A DNA stretch of 64,000 nt from Rutstroemia sp. NJR-2017a BVV2 (Eukaryota; Ascomycota; Leotiomycetes; Helotiales; Rutstroemiaceae): NCBI GenBank assembly GCA_002946415.1, contig NJPS01000004.1, positions 563,001-627,000 of the forward strand, written 5' to 3'. Below are positions 46,585-57,655 of the stretch, in pieces (within the stretch, counting starts at the first letter, position 1; each line of letters begins with the position of its first letter). The notes beneath the pieces were generated by a model. That model had not been told where the DNA came from. It did not search any database and saw only the letters and a program-made list of their open reading frames with translations. Both the position numbers and the translations under genes were made by a program.

Positions 46585-47094
46585 ATGTATATACCAAACT
46601 CAGAACGCGAGCCTCCTCTTAAAGATACCATGATGCAACTGCCTCCACCCTATCACGGGGACATCACAGGCTTCGCTCATTTTCATCCATGTAATGGATA
46701 GTGAGTTATCCCCAAGCGACAATCCCCTTTCACACTCTATTTCGCTTTCCATAGTCTATGACTAACCAGCCATAGGTTTGACACCAATATCTGGGGCCAC
46801 TCCACACAAGTCATCCCATGGCCAACCACCCTCGATCTCACCCGTCCTCTCCTACAGCTACCCAAAGAAATCATTCTCCAAATAATGAAAATGCTCGACC
46901 CCCTCAGCCAATGACTAGAGGAATTGCAGCTTGCATACAAAGCCAAGCTCATATCAGATACCAGCGAGTATACGGTAGAAGATGGACAATGACTGCACGA
47001 GATCATGGGCCAGCATGTAGATAAAAAAGATGATATCTTGCAGTGAATAGGCACAGCGAAAAAGCACAAATTCAGCACAATGTGGAATGAGTAG
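46585..47094 (+). pseudogene. Small gene interrupted by in-frame stop codons (decayed, or read through)
   Basis: No family recognised. Exon 1, 46585-46700, reads MYIPNSEREPPLKDTMMQLP and then YHGDITGFAHFHPCNG. An intron with strong signals follows (GTGAGT at 46701, GACTAAC branch, TAG at 46775). Exon 2 continues FDTNIWGHSTQVIPWPTTLD and LLQLPKEIILQIMKMLDPLS, the latter F-box-like. The codon spanning the junction is TAG. Three in-frame TGA codons then interrupt otherwise protein-like text at 46912-46914, 46990-46992 and 47044-47046, with LEELQLAYKAKLISDTSEY, LHEIMGQHVDKKDDILQ and IGTAKKHKFSTMWNE between and after them. The frame ends at TAG 47092-47094. The intact splice signals and coherent frame argue for a real gene; the stops argue for decay, perhaps CGA to TGA. 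Confidence 0.5.
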
Positions 47095-47663
47095 AACAAG
47101 AACTAAAAGCCATATTTCACATTAGCATACACATGGAACGAGCACTACTCAGCGCCAACATAAAGTAAAGCAGTTAGCCTAAGAACAAGCTCGCAGACAA
47201 CTTATACCGTTTATATACATCCTTTCTTCGGAGAGCTTGAGCACTTGCTACAAGCAACATCTCCACATCCACATCTTCCACTCTCGGTATTTTAATGGGA
47301 CCAGATACACTCTCTTTGCACTATCTACCTCCTTGCGACTGTCCAATGTACTTGGGAAATTGCGTGGAGACTATTGTAGAGAGGAAGCAACTAAACCACA
47401 ATCATATTACCATCGCCCTCCTGGGAAAGTTTTAGTAGATGTGATATACTATATACTTAATTAATCATACAAACATAAAGCATACTATTAAAGCCTCATT
47501 CCCTCCGTCATCCGCAGTCTACACTCAACATAGACGTACGTGAACTTATCCATCATTATTCCTCCCCCCTCTCTTGCAAATAACCCTCTTCAAACCCCCA
47601 TCCATTCATTTCATCATCGCTATCCAAACCATAAATCCCCCATCCCACCGATCCACCCCATCC
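47095..47663. other. Intergenic, 569 bp
   Basis: Region beyond the interrupted gene and 3' side of the wall-protein gene. No coding frame beyond shadows is seen. Confidence 0.4.
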
Positions 47664-48269
47664 CTACAACAACCAAGCCACCACCCCCGCCACCAAACCC
47701 AGCACTCCCCCCGCGCCCACCACCGCCTTCTCCGCCCCACTACTCCCCGTCGCACTCGTCGCCGACGCCGTCCCAGTTTTCGACGCACTCCCAGTACCAC
47801 TCGTCTTGCTCGCCGCAGCAGCACTCTCACTGCCCGTCGCCGTCGCAGCAGTGGTAGTAGCCGAGGTCGGCCAATCCTTAGAAATAGCAGACGAGGACGA
47901 CGACGAATAGACAGAGGCGTTGGCGCAGTAGGTTTGTTTGTTTGAAAGAGTGCCGGCGTATTGTGGGTCATTGGGGCAGCCTGCGGACTCGAAGCAGCTG
48001 GGTTGGGATGTTAGTTTGTGTTTTGTTTTGGATGATGGAGTGAAGTATAGATAGATAGATACTCACGTCAGGACGTCGTTCCATTTCGAGCACAGACAGT
48101 TGTAGTCGTTGGTCTGGCATGCATTGGCGATGGCGCGGGTGCTGCCTAAGCAGGCATCGAGGACGTTTTGGCCGGCGCAGACGGAGGTGCCTGGGGCGAC
48201 GGCGGCGGAGGATTGCGCGGCGGCGAGGGAGATGAGGAGGGTAGCTGGGAGGAGAGTGGTGAAGTGCAT
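47664..48269 (-). CDS. GPI-anchored wall protein with an eight-cysteine (CFEM-like) domain
   Basis: Predicted extracellular surface protein. Exons 48067-48269 and 47664-47997, intron 69 nt, 178 aa. The signal peptide is MHFTTLLPATLLISLAAAQ. The mature domain has exactly eight cysteines: in SVCAGQNVLDACLG, ANACQTNDYNCLC, LTCFESAGCPND and QTYCANAS. This pattern resembles fungal GPI-anchored Ser/Thr-rich proteins and is related to, but not a standard match for, CFEM (the Asp typical of haem-binding CFEM is not clearly placed). A Ser/Thr/Ala linker (SATTTAATATGSESAAAASK) follows, ending in the hydrophobic tail VVGAGGVLGLVAGVVAWLL expected for GPI attachment. A TATA-like run near 48440 lies about 170 bp upstream of the start. 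Confidence 0.85.
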
Positions 48270-50698
48270 TTTGAGGGTTGGAGATGTGTAACACGTTTTG
48301 TGTATTGTAAGTAGATAGATGCTCTGTGTTGTATGTGTGTATATGGGATATATAATTTGCAGCTGTATGTGTTTATACAGAACAAGCAGAAATCAAATGA
48401 AGAAAAAACAGAGAGTCAACACACCGGTGCCGGGATATATATATCATATCATACGACCTCTGCCGTGCCATCGACCTGCCATTCCCCATTCATCCAATCC
48501 CCCGGACGATTAAATTACACCCACCACCTTGGCCACATACGGAGTAGAACCAAAATTGAGGGGTTCGTCTCCATACGGAGGTACTCACAGACTTAAATTT
48601 AACTCTATCCCCCTTTCCCTAGCGCGCATTGCATTGACCATCTCTGCAATTCTCGCGTAATGATTGGCTGTCGTTCCCCAATCGGGCTGGCACATGTTGT
48701 ACCGTCCAAATATTTCCCAGTTCCCAGAGCAACGCCGCCAAGTGCATGCAGAACATTCTGTCTCTGTATGAATTTCCGCACGCCAAAATGGTCAGATGCG
48801 CTCTCGGGAATGAATAAAGTCCATCATAGAGTTGAGTCAGGATCGGAAAGCAGATCATGTTCGGTGTGCGCAGACCAGATTGCCTTTCGGCCCCTGCTCA
48901 AATATTGGAGTCTGGAGAACTCGAACCCATACTCCCGTGCAGTAAACGAAATGAGATGCACGACCACCTATTCTAGTTTCGGTAACTTTAATATAATGCG
49001 CATCATTCAAGCGTCTCTGGCTATCCACAGCTTTTTTCTCTTCAATGCATGAAAGATCCAGCTGTTGTAAAAAGCATTTTCATCGACTTTGCTCAGGAAT
49101 GCATATGTTCAAAGACCGTCATTGGTAAAACACCCCGTTCCCCCCTTCTTGGCTCCTGTTATTAGACTTGGCAGCTATGTAGTAAAGTCGGTAACGACGG
49201 AAAACAGAGACTTTGTCTCTCTTTCGTATCATGTGTTGTGACACTCAGATACCGCATCTTTGTTATCTGACATTTTCTACTTACATGTCTTGATTCTAAC
49301 TCAAATTTGACTTCAGCAATGCACATCTCTGCAAGGATCTAATAGCTAGTACTAAATACACCACAGAGTCACAGACATTCGGCTCTCCTCCAGAATATCC
49401 AAAACCAACATCAACCCGAGAAACCAACTGCCCGCTACTCCACCCCCCACACTCCAGTCCACCATCTCACAGACTCACCGTACCCTGTGATGAATACTCA
49501 TCCATCAACTAACCTCAACCACCGCCACATCTATAGGCAGGTACAATCGAGACACCCTAGGTCATACAAGAATATACCGATTACACCAGGACAGGATAGA
49601 ACATCACAGCCAAGCCCCTCCCCTCCTCCGATTTTCCCATCTCGAAGAAGTTCACTACAACGAGAAGACACATTCCGCTACATCCACTCTAGAGAACGGG
49701 AGATATATAGTGTTAGTGTTTGCTCGTCTTTGCTATTTAGGAAAATTTATAATATATATATATATAAACGTCGAGTGTGTGCATATTCCAAGATGTTTCT
49801 TACTTCGAAGCTGCAGATTGACGGACCGACCCGCTCCCGCCCCGCAGCGGCGTTATGGAAGTAAGTAAGCAACTCTTCTTCCATTTTCTCATTGTTGCAA
49901 TATCACACGCACATTAATAGACCATGAACTACCTCTGAGTTTAGTGATTATGGAATGCTTATATGAGAATCAGTATACTCGTTGCACATCTACATATGCG
50001 GTAGCCTCATTTCACAACCCAACCTCACACAATCACAATCCAGACTCGACATCATTGAAATTTTGAATGTTCTTCTGTATTATTACATATACATATAATA
50101 TATGTTCGATCTATGATCCATCCATCCATCCAGAAGGCCACCGATCCCACGGGTCTCGGAGTTATGCCACCCCTCTCCCATCATACCCCGCCCAACACCG
50201 CACCGATCGATCAGCCTTCCCATAGTATAAAGAGTTGAGATTTATCTTTTGCCTTCGCATATATTTCAAATGCCCACCACCCCATGTTCCGTTGCAGCCA
50301 TGCAATCGCTCATTTCGCTCCGTTTATAACGCCTTGCTTCAAAACCGATAAGATGAAGCCCCATCCAAGAAAAACAACCAGAATCAACGCCATCAAGTTC
50401 TCAATATCCTATTGCATGTCGTGCAATAAGACAGAGCAACAGGATATTTTATTACTTTAAACAAAGGAGAACCACTCATTTTGACCAGCCAGCTGAGTCG
50501 GGAGACGCAACTACTAGCCCCAACGTTGATACCCATAATCCGCCATCATTTCGATGTGCATTAGCACGGGTATCATAAATTAAACAAAGGAAAAAAATGT
50601 GTTGCATCCGAGTGCAAACGTCCATCAAACAAGATTCGTCCATGAGACCAAAGCTAGAATGTAAATATGCGAAGAAAGTAGACCGTGAAATCTATTGC
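48270..50698. other. Gene-poor interval, 2.4 kb
   Basis: Contains the promoter of the wall-protein gene, an AT dinucleotide run near 49752-49766 and the 3' UTR of the PPR gene. An open frame at 49487-49864 is Pro/Ser/Arg-rich but shows no domain. Confidence 0.45.
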
Positions 50699-53600
50699 TT
50701 AGGCAGTCTCAGTCTGACCACCACCGAGCAATTCGAGAATTTTGTTCGAGACAGCTCCTGGGTATCCCCTACTGAGCATTTCCTGAACGACATTCTTGGC
50801 GCTGGTTCTATCTTCAACAGCAAGATAAGCTCGGGTCATAGCTTCGTAAGTGCTTGGCTCTCTCTTCTCGCGACCAACTTTCTCAAAGAGAGCTTTACTC
50901 TTCTCGATGTTGTGCTCATTGGCCCATCCATGAATAAGAGTGTTCGCAATGTATGGTGTCATTTCGACACCTCTTCTAGACATATCGGCCAGGATGGATT
51001 CTGTCTCAGCTACGCGGTGGTTGGCGACCATAGATTCAAACAAGGCTTGATAGAGGCAGGCTTGGGGACGAATAGAAGAATCTGCCATGACGGAGTCGAA
51101 GACCTTGCGAGAACCCTCCATATCGTGCATGACACAACCCTTAGCATGAATCAAGGACGAGTAGTGAACAGCTTCAGGCTTCTCGCCATTGCTGCGAATA
51201 ACATCAAGGATGGCTTCAGCAGCAGACATGTTGACTGGCTCGAGAGTTGCGTGGGTGTCGACAAGGAGCTTGTATGTATGGTTTGTTGGCTGAATACCCT
51301 TCGACTTCATTCGCTCGTAGTATGCAAGAACCTTGTTCTTGTCACGCTTTGTGGTGAGGAAGAATTGCATCAAGCTGTTATATGGAGCAGGTCTAGCCTT
51401 GTAGTTGGGCATCGACTCCATCTCCTCAAACAACTCTTCGGCAAACTTCTCATCACTAACTCTGCAGAGAGCATTGACAATCGTACCATATGTAACGCTA
51501 GTCGGTCGGATACCAAGAGCACGCATCTCAGCAAAGTAGAAGAGACAATCGTCGATACGGCGAGCCTTTCCAAGTTTGCCAATAAGAGCATTGTACAGGA
51601 ATGATGAGGGCTCTACACCCTCAGTCTTGGCACGGTGGAAGATCTTGACAGCTTCGGATGCTTCATCAAAGGTTTTGGTGGATTCCTTCAAGGTTGTAAT
51701 GTATAGACCGAAAGTGTTTGCAGTTGGTGCAGCACCCATATCAAGAAGTTCTTGATGGTATTGAGCAGCAAGCGCACGGTTACCAAGCGTCAAACAAGCA
51801 CCAACCATAGCATCAAGGATCGATACCCAGCCATATCTGACAACGGCGTATTGCGGAAGTAAAGGAACATCAGATCGAGCCATGGCAAGAACATCGTGGA
51901 CCAAGTTCGATCGCTCCTCACGGGCAGCAGCTGAGATTAGCTTAGCGTAGGTAATGTATCTTGGATGACGACCGGCACGACGCATATTTCTGAATCTACC
52001 TAAAGCCTCATTGAGTTTGGATCCTTTGCCACGGCTAGCTCCTCTCTCAAGTTCATCAGCGATAAGAGCAGAACCCTTGAAATCGGTGGAAGCGGCATAA
52101 GGATCAAAGGTGTCTTCATACGTAGGCGCATATACGGCAGGTTGGAAGTTTTGCTGATAAATAGCTTCGGCAGGTATATCACGAGGATCCATAACCCCAT
52201 TAGACTTCATGAAGCGGGCAATAAATTCAATTCCTTCTTCAATCTCGTCTGCGATGTGAGCGTCGGCCTCAGAGGCGGATGCTCTGATGCGAGCGAACAT
52301 TTGCTCGGATTGTGTAAGACCTTCCAGGACCTGACCAGAGCCGATCATGGCGACAGCAAACATAGCAGTTGGCTCGATAAATGCAGATGAGACAGGCATT
52401 TCTGCAGCTGTGAGGATGTGCCAGTATCTCTGGGCTGCGGCAACATCACCACTGCGTACGCTCAAAGCTAGCAATGCCATGGTGGGTTTGGCGATGCTGG
52501 GGTCAGCATTGATGTGAGAAAAGGCGGCAGCAGCAATGCTCTTGTCTCCCTTGTCGGCAGCACGCATGGAGATAACGCTCATGGCCATTGATTTGGCGGA
52601 AGCTTGGAGACCCTCAGCCCAGCCCATAGCCTCTGTGAGCATACCACGTTCGAGAAGGCCTTGAACGAAACCTTCATCAATGAGTACGTCCCGGAATTCT
52701 TCAACATTGGCTCCATATCCTTCAACAATTCGGTTGTAGAACTTTGCAGCACCTGCCATTTTATCGGAGGTGACGTAAGCCTTGATGACAGCGGCATAGA
52801 TTTGAGCGTCTTTGCGATCAGACAACCCAAGCTTGCCTGAATCATCTTGAAGAGCTAACTCCTTGTACTCATTGTAACATTCGACAGCACTGCTCAAATC
52901 ACCTGATTGAGTGAAACCCTTGATCATTGGTGGGAAGGTGGCGGCCAGTGGTACGACCTTGCTAGTCTCCATGTGCTCATATAATCGTATCATATCCTGA
53001 ACGCGACCGGCATCAGCACAGGCGGAGATGAGCTCATGATATGTCTCTGCTGGGTATGTGCGATCCGTGTGGTACGAGATTGACGCATCAAACAACCTAA
53101 CAGCAAGGTCTAGTCTGTCATCTTCGGCAAGGATAGCAAACTCTAGTTCGCTTGACGGAAACATAAATTTGCCAGCCTCTTCCATTCCACCAAAGCGTAC
53201 ACGCTTCTCCTCCAACGTCTGTTTCAGCGAAGAAACAGCAATTGAGCGGGAAGCAATCAGTTTGATGAGCGTGTTGTACGTTGCGGTGTCTGGTAACACC
53301 TTTCGTTTCAGCATGTCGGAATAAACATCAAGGGCTTTCGGTACGACGTGGATCTGTTCATTTGGAAGATGAATAGCGGCATCCAGAAGAGCATTATAGG
53401 CAGTTGCTGTAGGTTTGATACCTGCAACAAGCATGGCCTCAAACACAGCAGGAATCTCTGCATGCCTGCCAGCTTCAGAAAGTTTGGTGAGGTGTTCAGC
53501 ATAGCTCAGAGATTGAAGATCTGAGGTCGATTTGAAGGACGTAGCTGAGCTAACAGGTGACTTCTCAGACCCTTCGAATTTCTCGAAGCTTGTCTCAACA

Positions 53601-54241
53601 GAGAGAGCAGGGGATTGGGTAGGCGCAATTGGAGGGGTAGGAACACGTGCCGCAACGACACTCAGTTCAGCCTCAAACGCAGCTTGATCCTCCCGCGACT
53701 TGATTTCCTTCTCGATGGCTGCATCAATCTTGGCAAGAGCAGCCTCCTCTTCCGCCTCGAAATGGACTTGCTTGATATCGTCTACCGCGCTAGTGCTGTA
53801 CGATCTCTCGACTTGATTTGGAGTCGCAGGTGGCGCGGGGTCACTGGAAACAACATTGCTTTTCCCTTCGCCATCCACTTGTATCGACGCGGGCTTCCAT
53901 TCAATGCACTTCTGCAGTTGAAATTGCTTGTCTTCCTTCGACTGTTCTCCATTTTGCGCCTTCCAGGCTTCCGAATATGTTTCTAACCCTCCATCTGCGC
54001 GAGCGCCCTGCACGACAATGGCGCCACTTGAGCCTGGACCAGTATGGAAAGCATTTTGGAGGTTGTAAGATGGTAAATGTCCGAGTTTACTTTGTCGGCG
54101 CTGTAAAGAGTGGCGTCGAGGGTTTGTTGCTAGGACTTGAGGATGAGTTGCGGCAACGACTGACTGGGCGTAACCGTGAGTGACAGATTTTGCGAATCCT
54201 TGACGTGCAAGATTCGAGTAGAGATTGTTGTAGATGGGCAT
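50699..54241 (-). CDS. Large pentatricopeptide-repeat protein, probably mitochondrial (Pet309/CYA-5-like)
   Basis: Predicted organellar RNA-binding protein. PPR proteins bind single-stranded RNA, and the fungal long ones (yeast Pet309, Neurospora CYA-5) are needed for expression of mitochondrial COX1 mRNA; this particular assignment is by size and repeat layout. Single exon, 1180 aa. The N-terminus (MPIYNNLYSNLARQGFAKSV...RRHSLQRRQSKLG) is basic, hydroxylated and free of acidic residues, as expected for a mitochondrial presequence. PPR-type helical pairs occur in two blocks, about 270-560 (TAYNALLDAAI, DTATYNTLIKLIA) and 750-1160. The second block includes SFLYNALIGKLGKARRIDDC, TSVTYGTIVNALCRVSDEKF, TNHTYKLLVDTHATLEP and EPSTYEAMTRAYLAVEDRTS. 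A 335-codon frame on the opposite strand is a shadow. Confidence 0.85.
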   Translation of the reverse strand: MPIYNNLYSNLARQGFAKSVTHGYAQSVVAATHPQVLATNPRRHSLQRRQSKLGHLPSYNLQNAFHTGPGSSGAIVVQGARADGGLETYSEAWKAQNGEQSKEDKQFQLQKCIEWKPASIQVDGEGKSNVVSSDPAPPATPNQVERSYSTSAVDDIKQVHFEAEEEAALAKIDAAIEKEIKSREDQAAFEAELSVVAARVPTPPIAPTQSPALSVETSFEKFEGSEKSPVSSATSFKSTSDLQSLSYAEHLTKLSEAGRHAEIPAVFEAMLVAGIKPTATAYNALLDAAIHLPNEQIHVVPKALDVYSDMLKRKVLPDTATYNTLIKLIASRSIAVSSLKQTLEEKRVRFGGMEEAGKFMFPSSELEFAILAEDDRLDLAVRLFDASISYHTDRTYPAETYHELISACADAGRVQDMIRLYEHMETSKVVPLAATFPPMIKGFTQSGDLSSAVECYNEYKELALQDDSGKLGLSDRKDAQIYAAVIKAYVTSDKMAGAAKFYNRIVEGYGANVEEFRDVLIDEGFVQGLLERGMLTEAMGWAEGLQASAKSMAMSVISMRAADKGDKSIAAAAFSHINADPSIAKPTMALLALSVRSGDVAAAQRYWHILTAAEMPVSSAFIEPTAMFAVAMIGSGQVLEGLTQSEQMFARIRASASEADAHIADEIEEGIEFIARFMKSNGVMDPRDIPAEAIYQQNFQPAVYAPTYEDTFDPYAASTDFKGSALIADELERGASRGKGSKLNEALGRFRNMRRAGRHPRYITYAKLISAAAREERSNLVHDVLAMARSDVPLLPQYAVVRYGWVSILDAMVGACLTLGNRALAAQYHQELLDMGAAPTANTFGLYITTLKESTKTFDEASEAVKIFHRAKTEGVEPSSFLYNALIGKLGKARRIDDCLFYFAEMRALGIRPTSVTYGTIVNALCRVSDEKFAEELFEEMESMPNYKARPAPYNSLMQFFLTTKRDKNKVLAYYERMKSKGIQPTNHTYKLLVDTHATLEPVNMSAAEAILDVIRSNGEKPEAVHYSSLIHAKGCVMHDMEGSRKVFDSVMADSSIRPQACLYQALFESMVANHRVAETESILADMSRRGVEMTPYIANTLIHGWANEHNIEKSKALFEKVGREKREPSTYEAMTRAYLAVEDRTSAKNVVQEMLSRGYPGAVSNKILELLGGGQTETA

Positions 54242-56116
54242 TTAGTACTGGTTTGACCTCTCAGTATCGGTAGAGAGGAGACTGTAAACGATCGCGTTAG
54301 CATCCTGCTCATATTTGCGGCAAAACTTCTCGCATCACGCAAATGCGCGAGAAGCAATATTGTGACTCAAGGAGCACGCAATGCGTGGAACTTACTTAAA
54401 TCTCAATTAAACAACGGTTGCAGGTTCATTTGACAGCGATGCCGTCAAACAAACGCGCTGTTTAAGTTTTTGGGGTGGTTCGTGGGGGGGTGGAGGAAAT
54501 TGTCTGGATGTTCAAGGTTTGAAGTCTACGATATGTTGACTTCCTGCTGAACAAAGTTTTGATCGGTGGCGTGTAGTAAGCCTAAGATTATTCACAGTTC
54601 TGAAGGCCTCAGATGTCGATGAAGATAAAATGGCAGAGAGAGTGTGGTGAGAAAGGTAATGAGTGAGTGGTAAATGGACAATAATAGGCAAATTATTTGA
54701 GACTAAGCCGGGTCCTAGCCTCCAAGGCAATCCGTGGTACTAGTCTTCCAGGTACCCAAGGTCTGTCGTGTGCGCGGGCACGGGCATAAGCATGAACCCA
54801 GATGACGAATACGGTAGCTCTGGGATTCGAGATTCGAGGGAATTTGAGGAAGCTCAGACGCAGATATGCTTTGGCTGAAGTGCTGATCCGGCAGTTTAGC
54901 AGTTCAGCAGCGTCTAGCAGAGCGATGATTGGCAATGAACACTGGTGGCCGTCTGCGCGAAATCAGCAGGTAAGTACAATAGGGAAAATATCGAATTGAG
55001 TAGCACTGGGTGAAGTGCAGCGAAAGGCTGTGATGGCGAAAATCTTCCGGCTTCGAAAAGTGTTCAATGTGACTCTTCCATCCCGCGCAAAATGTGTGAA
55101 AACCCTGTCGAACCCTAGCCCGTCTAGCTTCTTCGGGAATGGCCCGTCCCAGAAGACACGGCTTTATTTCTAGCGTCAACCTTACGATCCTGCTGCTCCT
55201 CACAGTGGATTCTCCTCCACAAAAGCAACGGCAAGCGAGCGCAGGAACGTCTCCAATTGGCCAATGCCGCAAGTGATGATGGCTTCAATCGAGGGAGAAG
55301 TCGAAGCTCCGCCGTAAATCCGACGTTTATGCTTTGCAACGGGCACACGGATTTAAAGGATCTGATATCTGTCCCTCCCTCCGTTTCTTTCTAGAAGTCC
55401 CGAATCGCCGGGTGCGGACTCGGACTCGGGTTGGAATATAGTCCGCGACTTCCATTTACAAGCACACATATCATCATCTTCGGACCCGGGTGCGAGTTAT
55501 CTTGATTATGGCGTATATGTCCTGTAGATGCTAATATCCCTCATTTCTCATATCTCATATCTCATATCTCACTCATACATCTTACCCCATACCTCATACC
55601 CAGGCTGAGGGAATGTGTGACTGTGAGCAAGCCCTTCCTCCGGCAACAGCGGTGTCGATGCTGTGCCATGCAAGTGTAAGCTTCAAATTCTTCACCCGAA
55701 AAGCCCTCCGTGGAATCCCACTCGGTAAGAGCACCAGTAAATTTGCCATGGGAAGCTCCATGGAAGCAGCTCGAAATGCTCAAGAACCCTAAGGAACTCC
55801 ACCGCGCCCGTCGCATGTGGGTTTTTCTTCACGACTTGCAAAAAAACCTCTCGTCTCCCCCCACCCACTCACAGAAAAACCAAGCCAATCCAGTCACTCG
55901 TGGGGTACTGTACAGCACTGTAGCAAAGCTTAAAATTGGTGACTTCAAGAATCTTCGGCAAAACGGACGTTTTCGGGAGAAACAAAGCACCCACTCCGCT
56001 CCGCACCTCACTCCCCTTTCACCTACCCGCATACAGCACCGTACCTGAGGCCATCGCCAGCAGAACTCACTCCCCCTCCGCACGTACGCAGAGAATCTAG
56101 CAAGAGAGCAAGCGCC
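54242..56116. other. Divergent intergenic region of the PPR gene and ERG8, 1.9 kb
   Basis: No convincing gene. It holds both promoters and a short tctcata repeat. Frames at 54904-55272 and 55829-56467 on the minus strand lack any domain. Confidence 0.45.
55546..55571. repeat. Microsatellite (tctcata)n
   Basis: About three and a half consecutive copies of a seven-base unit in the ERG8 upstream region. Confidence 0.8.
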
Positions 56117-57655
56117 ATGACGACAGCCGTTTCCGCTCCCGGCAAGGTCTTCCTGGCTGGAGGATATCTGGTTCTCGACCGCGCATACACGGCGTTGGTG
56201 TTCGGGCTGAGTGCGCGCATACACGTCTTGGTGCAAGATATCGATACCAGTTCCGGCGTAGAGCTTTCCGAGATCACGGTCACCAGCCCGCAGTTCCGTG
56301 ATGCTACTTGGAATTATGGTTATCACTTGACTGGACATGAAGGTGGTATTGAAGTCACTCAATTGCAAGGGTAAGAGCGATTTCATCTTGCTTACTGTCT
56401 GTCTATCTGTCCTTTGCTTGGTCGATCTCGGAATCTTTGAACTTCCCTTCTCCGTTATGCTCCTCAAGGTTCTCCTTTTCCATCTACGTCACGTGCGTCT
56501 TCTCTCTTCGTTTGATGAATTGTTCTCGAGCCTATCTTTCCGATCCCTACTCATCTCTCCTCTCTCTCTAGCTCCCCATCCGCCACCGTGACTTCCCGGA
56601 ATCCGTTCGTAGAGACGGCTCTCCAATATGCACTAACCTACATTTCCTGCGTGCAACCAGCCAAAGGCATCAAGCCCACATCCGTCACAATCCTAGCGGA
56701 CAATGACTACTATTCCCACCCATCGTCGAAAGCCATCGCCGCCGACTCCAAACATCAGTTCATGGACTTTGGTGTCCGTCTCCAAGATGCCCATAAAACC
56801 GGCCTAGGCTCATCCGCAGCCCTCGTCACCGCATTCACCGGAGCCATCTTATCCCATTACCTCGCAGGGCAATTCACCCTTTCCACCGACGAAGGGCGCT
56901 CAAAACTCCACAACCTCGCACAAGCAGCTCATTGCGCGGCTCAAGGAAAAGTCGGCTCGGGATTCGACATCGCCACCGCTGTATACGGAACCTGTCTATA
57001 CCGCCGCTTCTCCCCATCCATCCTCTCCAGCATCGGCGAGCCAGGCTCACCAGGATTTGCAACCCGTGTAAAAAGTTCTGTTGAGAATACTGACGAGTCT
57101 CAGAAATGGGATGTGGAGATCTCCAAGGGCAAAGTGACGATTCCGAACGGAATGGCACTGGTCATGTGTGATGTGGATTGTGGATCTCAAACCGTTGGCA
57201 TGGTAAAGAAGGTGCTCGAGTGGCGCAAACAAGACCCCGCGGACTCGAAAGCTCTCTTTGATGAACTGCAGTCGAGAAATGAGAAATTGGCAGAGATCCT
57301 TTCGGCAGGCGATGCCGAGGCTGCTGGACCTGCTTTCTCTGCTATTCGTGAAAAGATCAGAGAGATGGGTGAGAAATCTGGGGTTCCGATCGAACCTACT
57401 GAGCAGACGGCCCTCCTGGATGCCGTTACTAAGAATGTGGACGGTGTGGTGGGTGGAGTGGTGCCGGGTGCTGGTGGATATGATGCAATTGTGCTGTTGG
57501 TGAAGGATGATAAAAAGACCATGGATGATATCAAAGAATTCCTAGTCAAATGGAGTACAGAGCAGAAGAGCAATGTAAAGCTTCTTGGTGTGAAGGGAGA
57601 GATGGATGGTGCGAGGAAGGAAGATGGGGAACTCTATGGTTCATTATTCAACTGA
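56117..57655 (+). CDS. ERG8: Phosphomevalonate kinase
   Basis: Mevalonate-pathway enzyme that converts mevalonate-5-phosphate to the diphosphate with ATP, upstream of ergosterol and isoprenoid synthesis. Exons 56117-56370 and 56572-57655, intron 201 nt (long for this window), 445 aa, normal for fungal Erg8. The N-terminus MTTAVSAPGKVFLAGGYLVL carries the GHMP-kinase substrate motif. The ATP-binding motif KTGLGSSAALVTAF is at about 160-173. HCAAQGKVGSGFDIATAVYG follows, and the C-terminal GHMP motif is GVVPGAGGYDAIVLLV. The spliced junction reads LQGSPSATVTSRNPF and keeps the frame. No other sterol gene is adjacent. Confidence 0.95.

Noticed and set aside
46585..47094. TGA read as Trp, suggesting a mitovirus-like or mitochondrial insert
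   Set aside because: A spliceosomal intron with a full branch site lies in the gene, no polymerase motif is present, and composition matches nuclear surroundings.
49487..49864. 125-codon Pro/Ser/Arg-rich open frame
   Set aside because: Contains microsatellite-derived text (IYNIYIYK from the AT run), no domain, no signal peptide.
50597..51604. 335-codon open frame on the plus strand
   Set aside because: It is antisense to the last third of the PPR gene, whose repeats are unmistakable; the plus-strand text has no domain and no intron logic.
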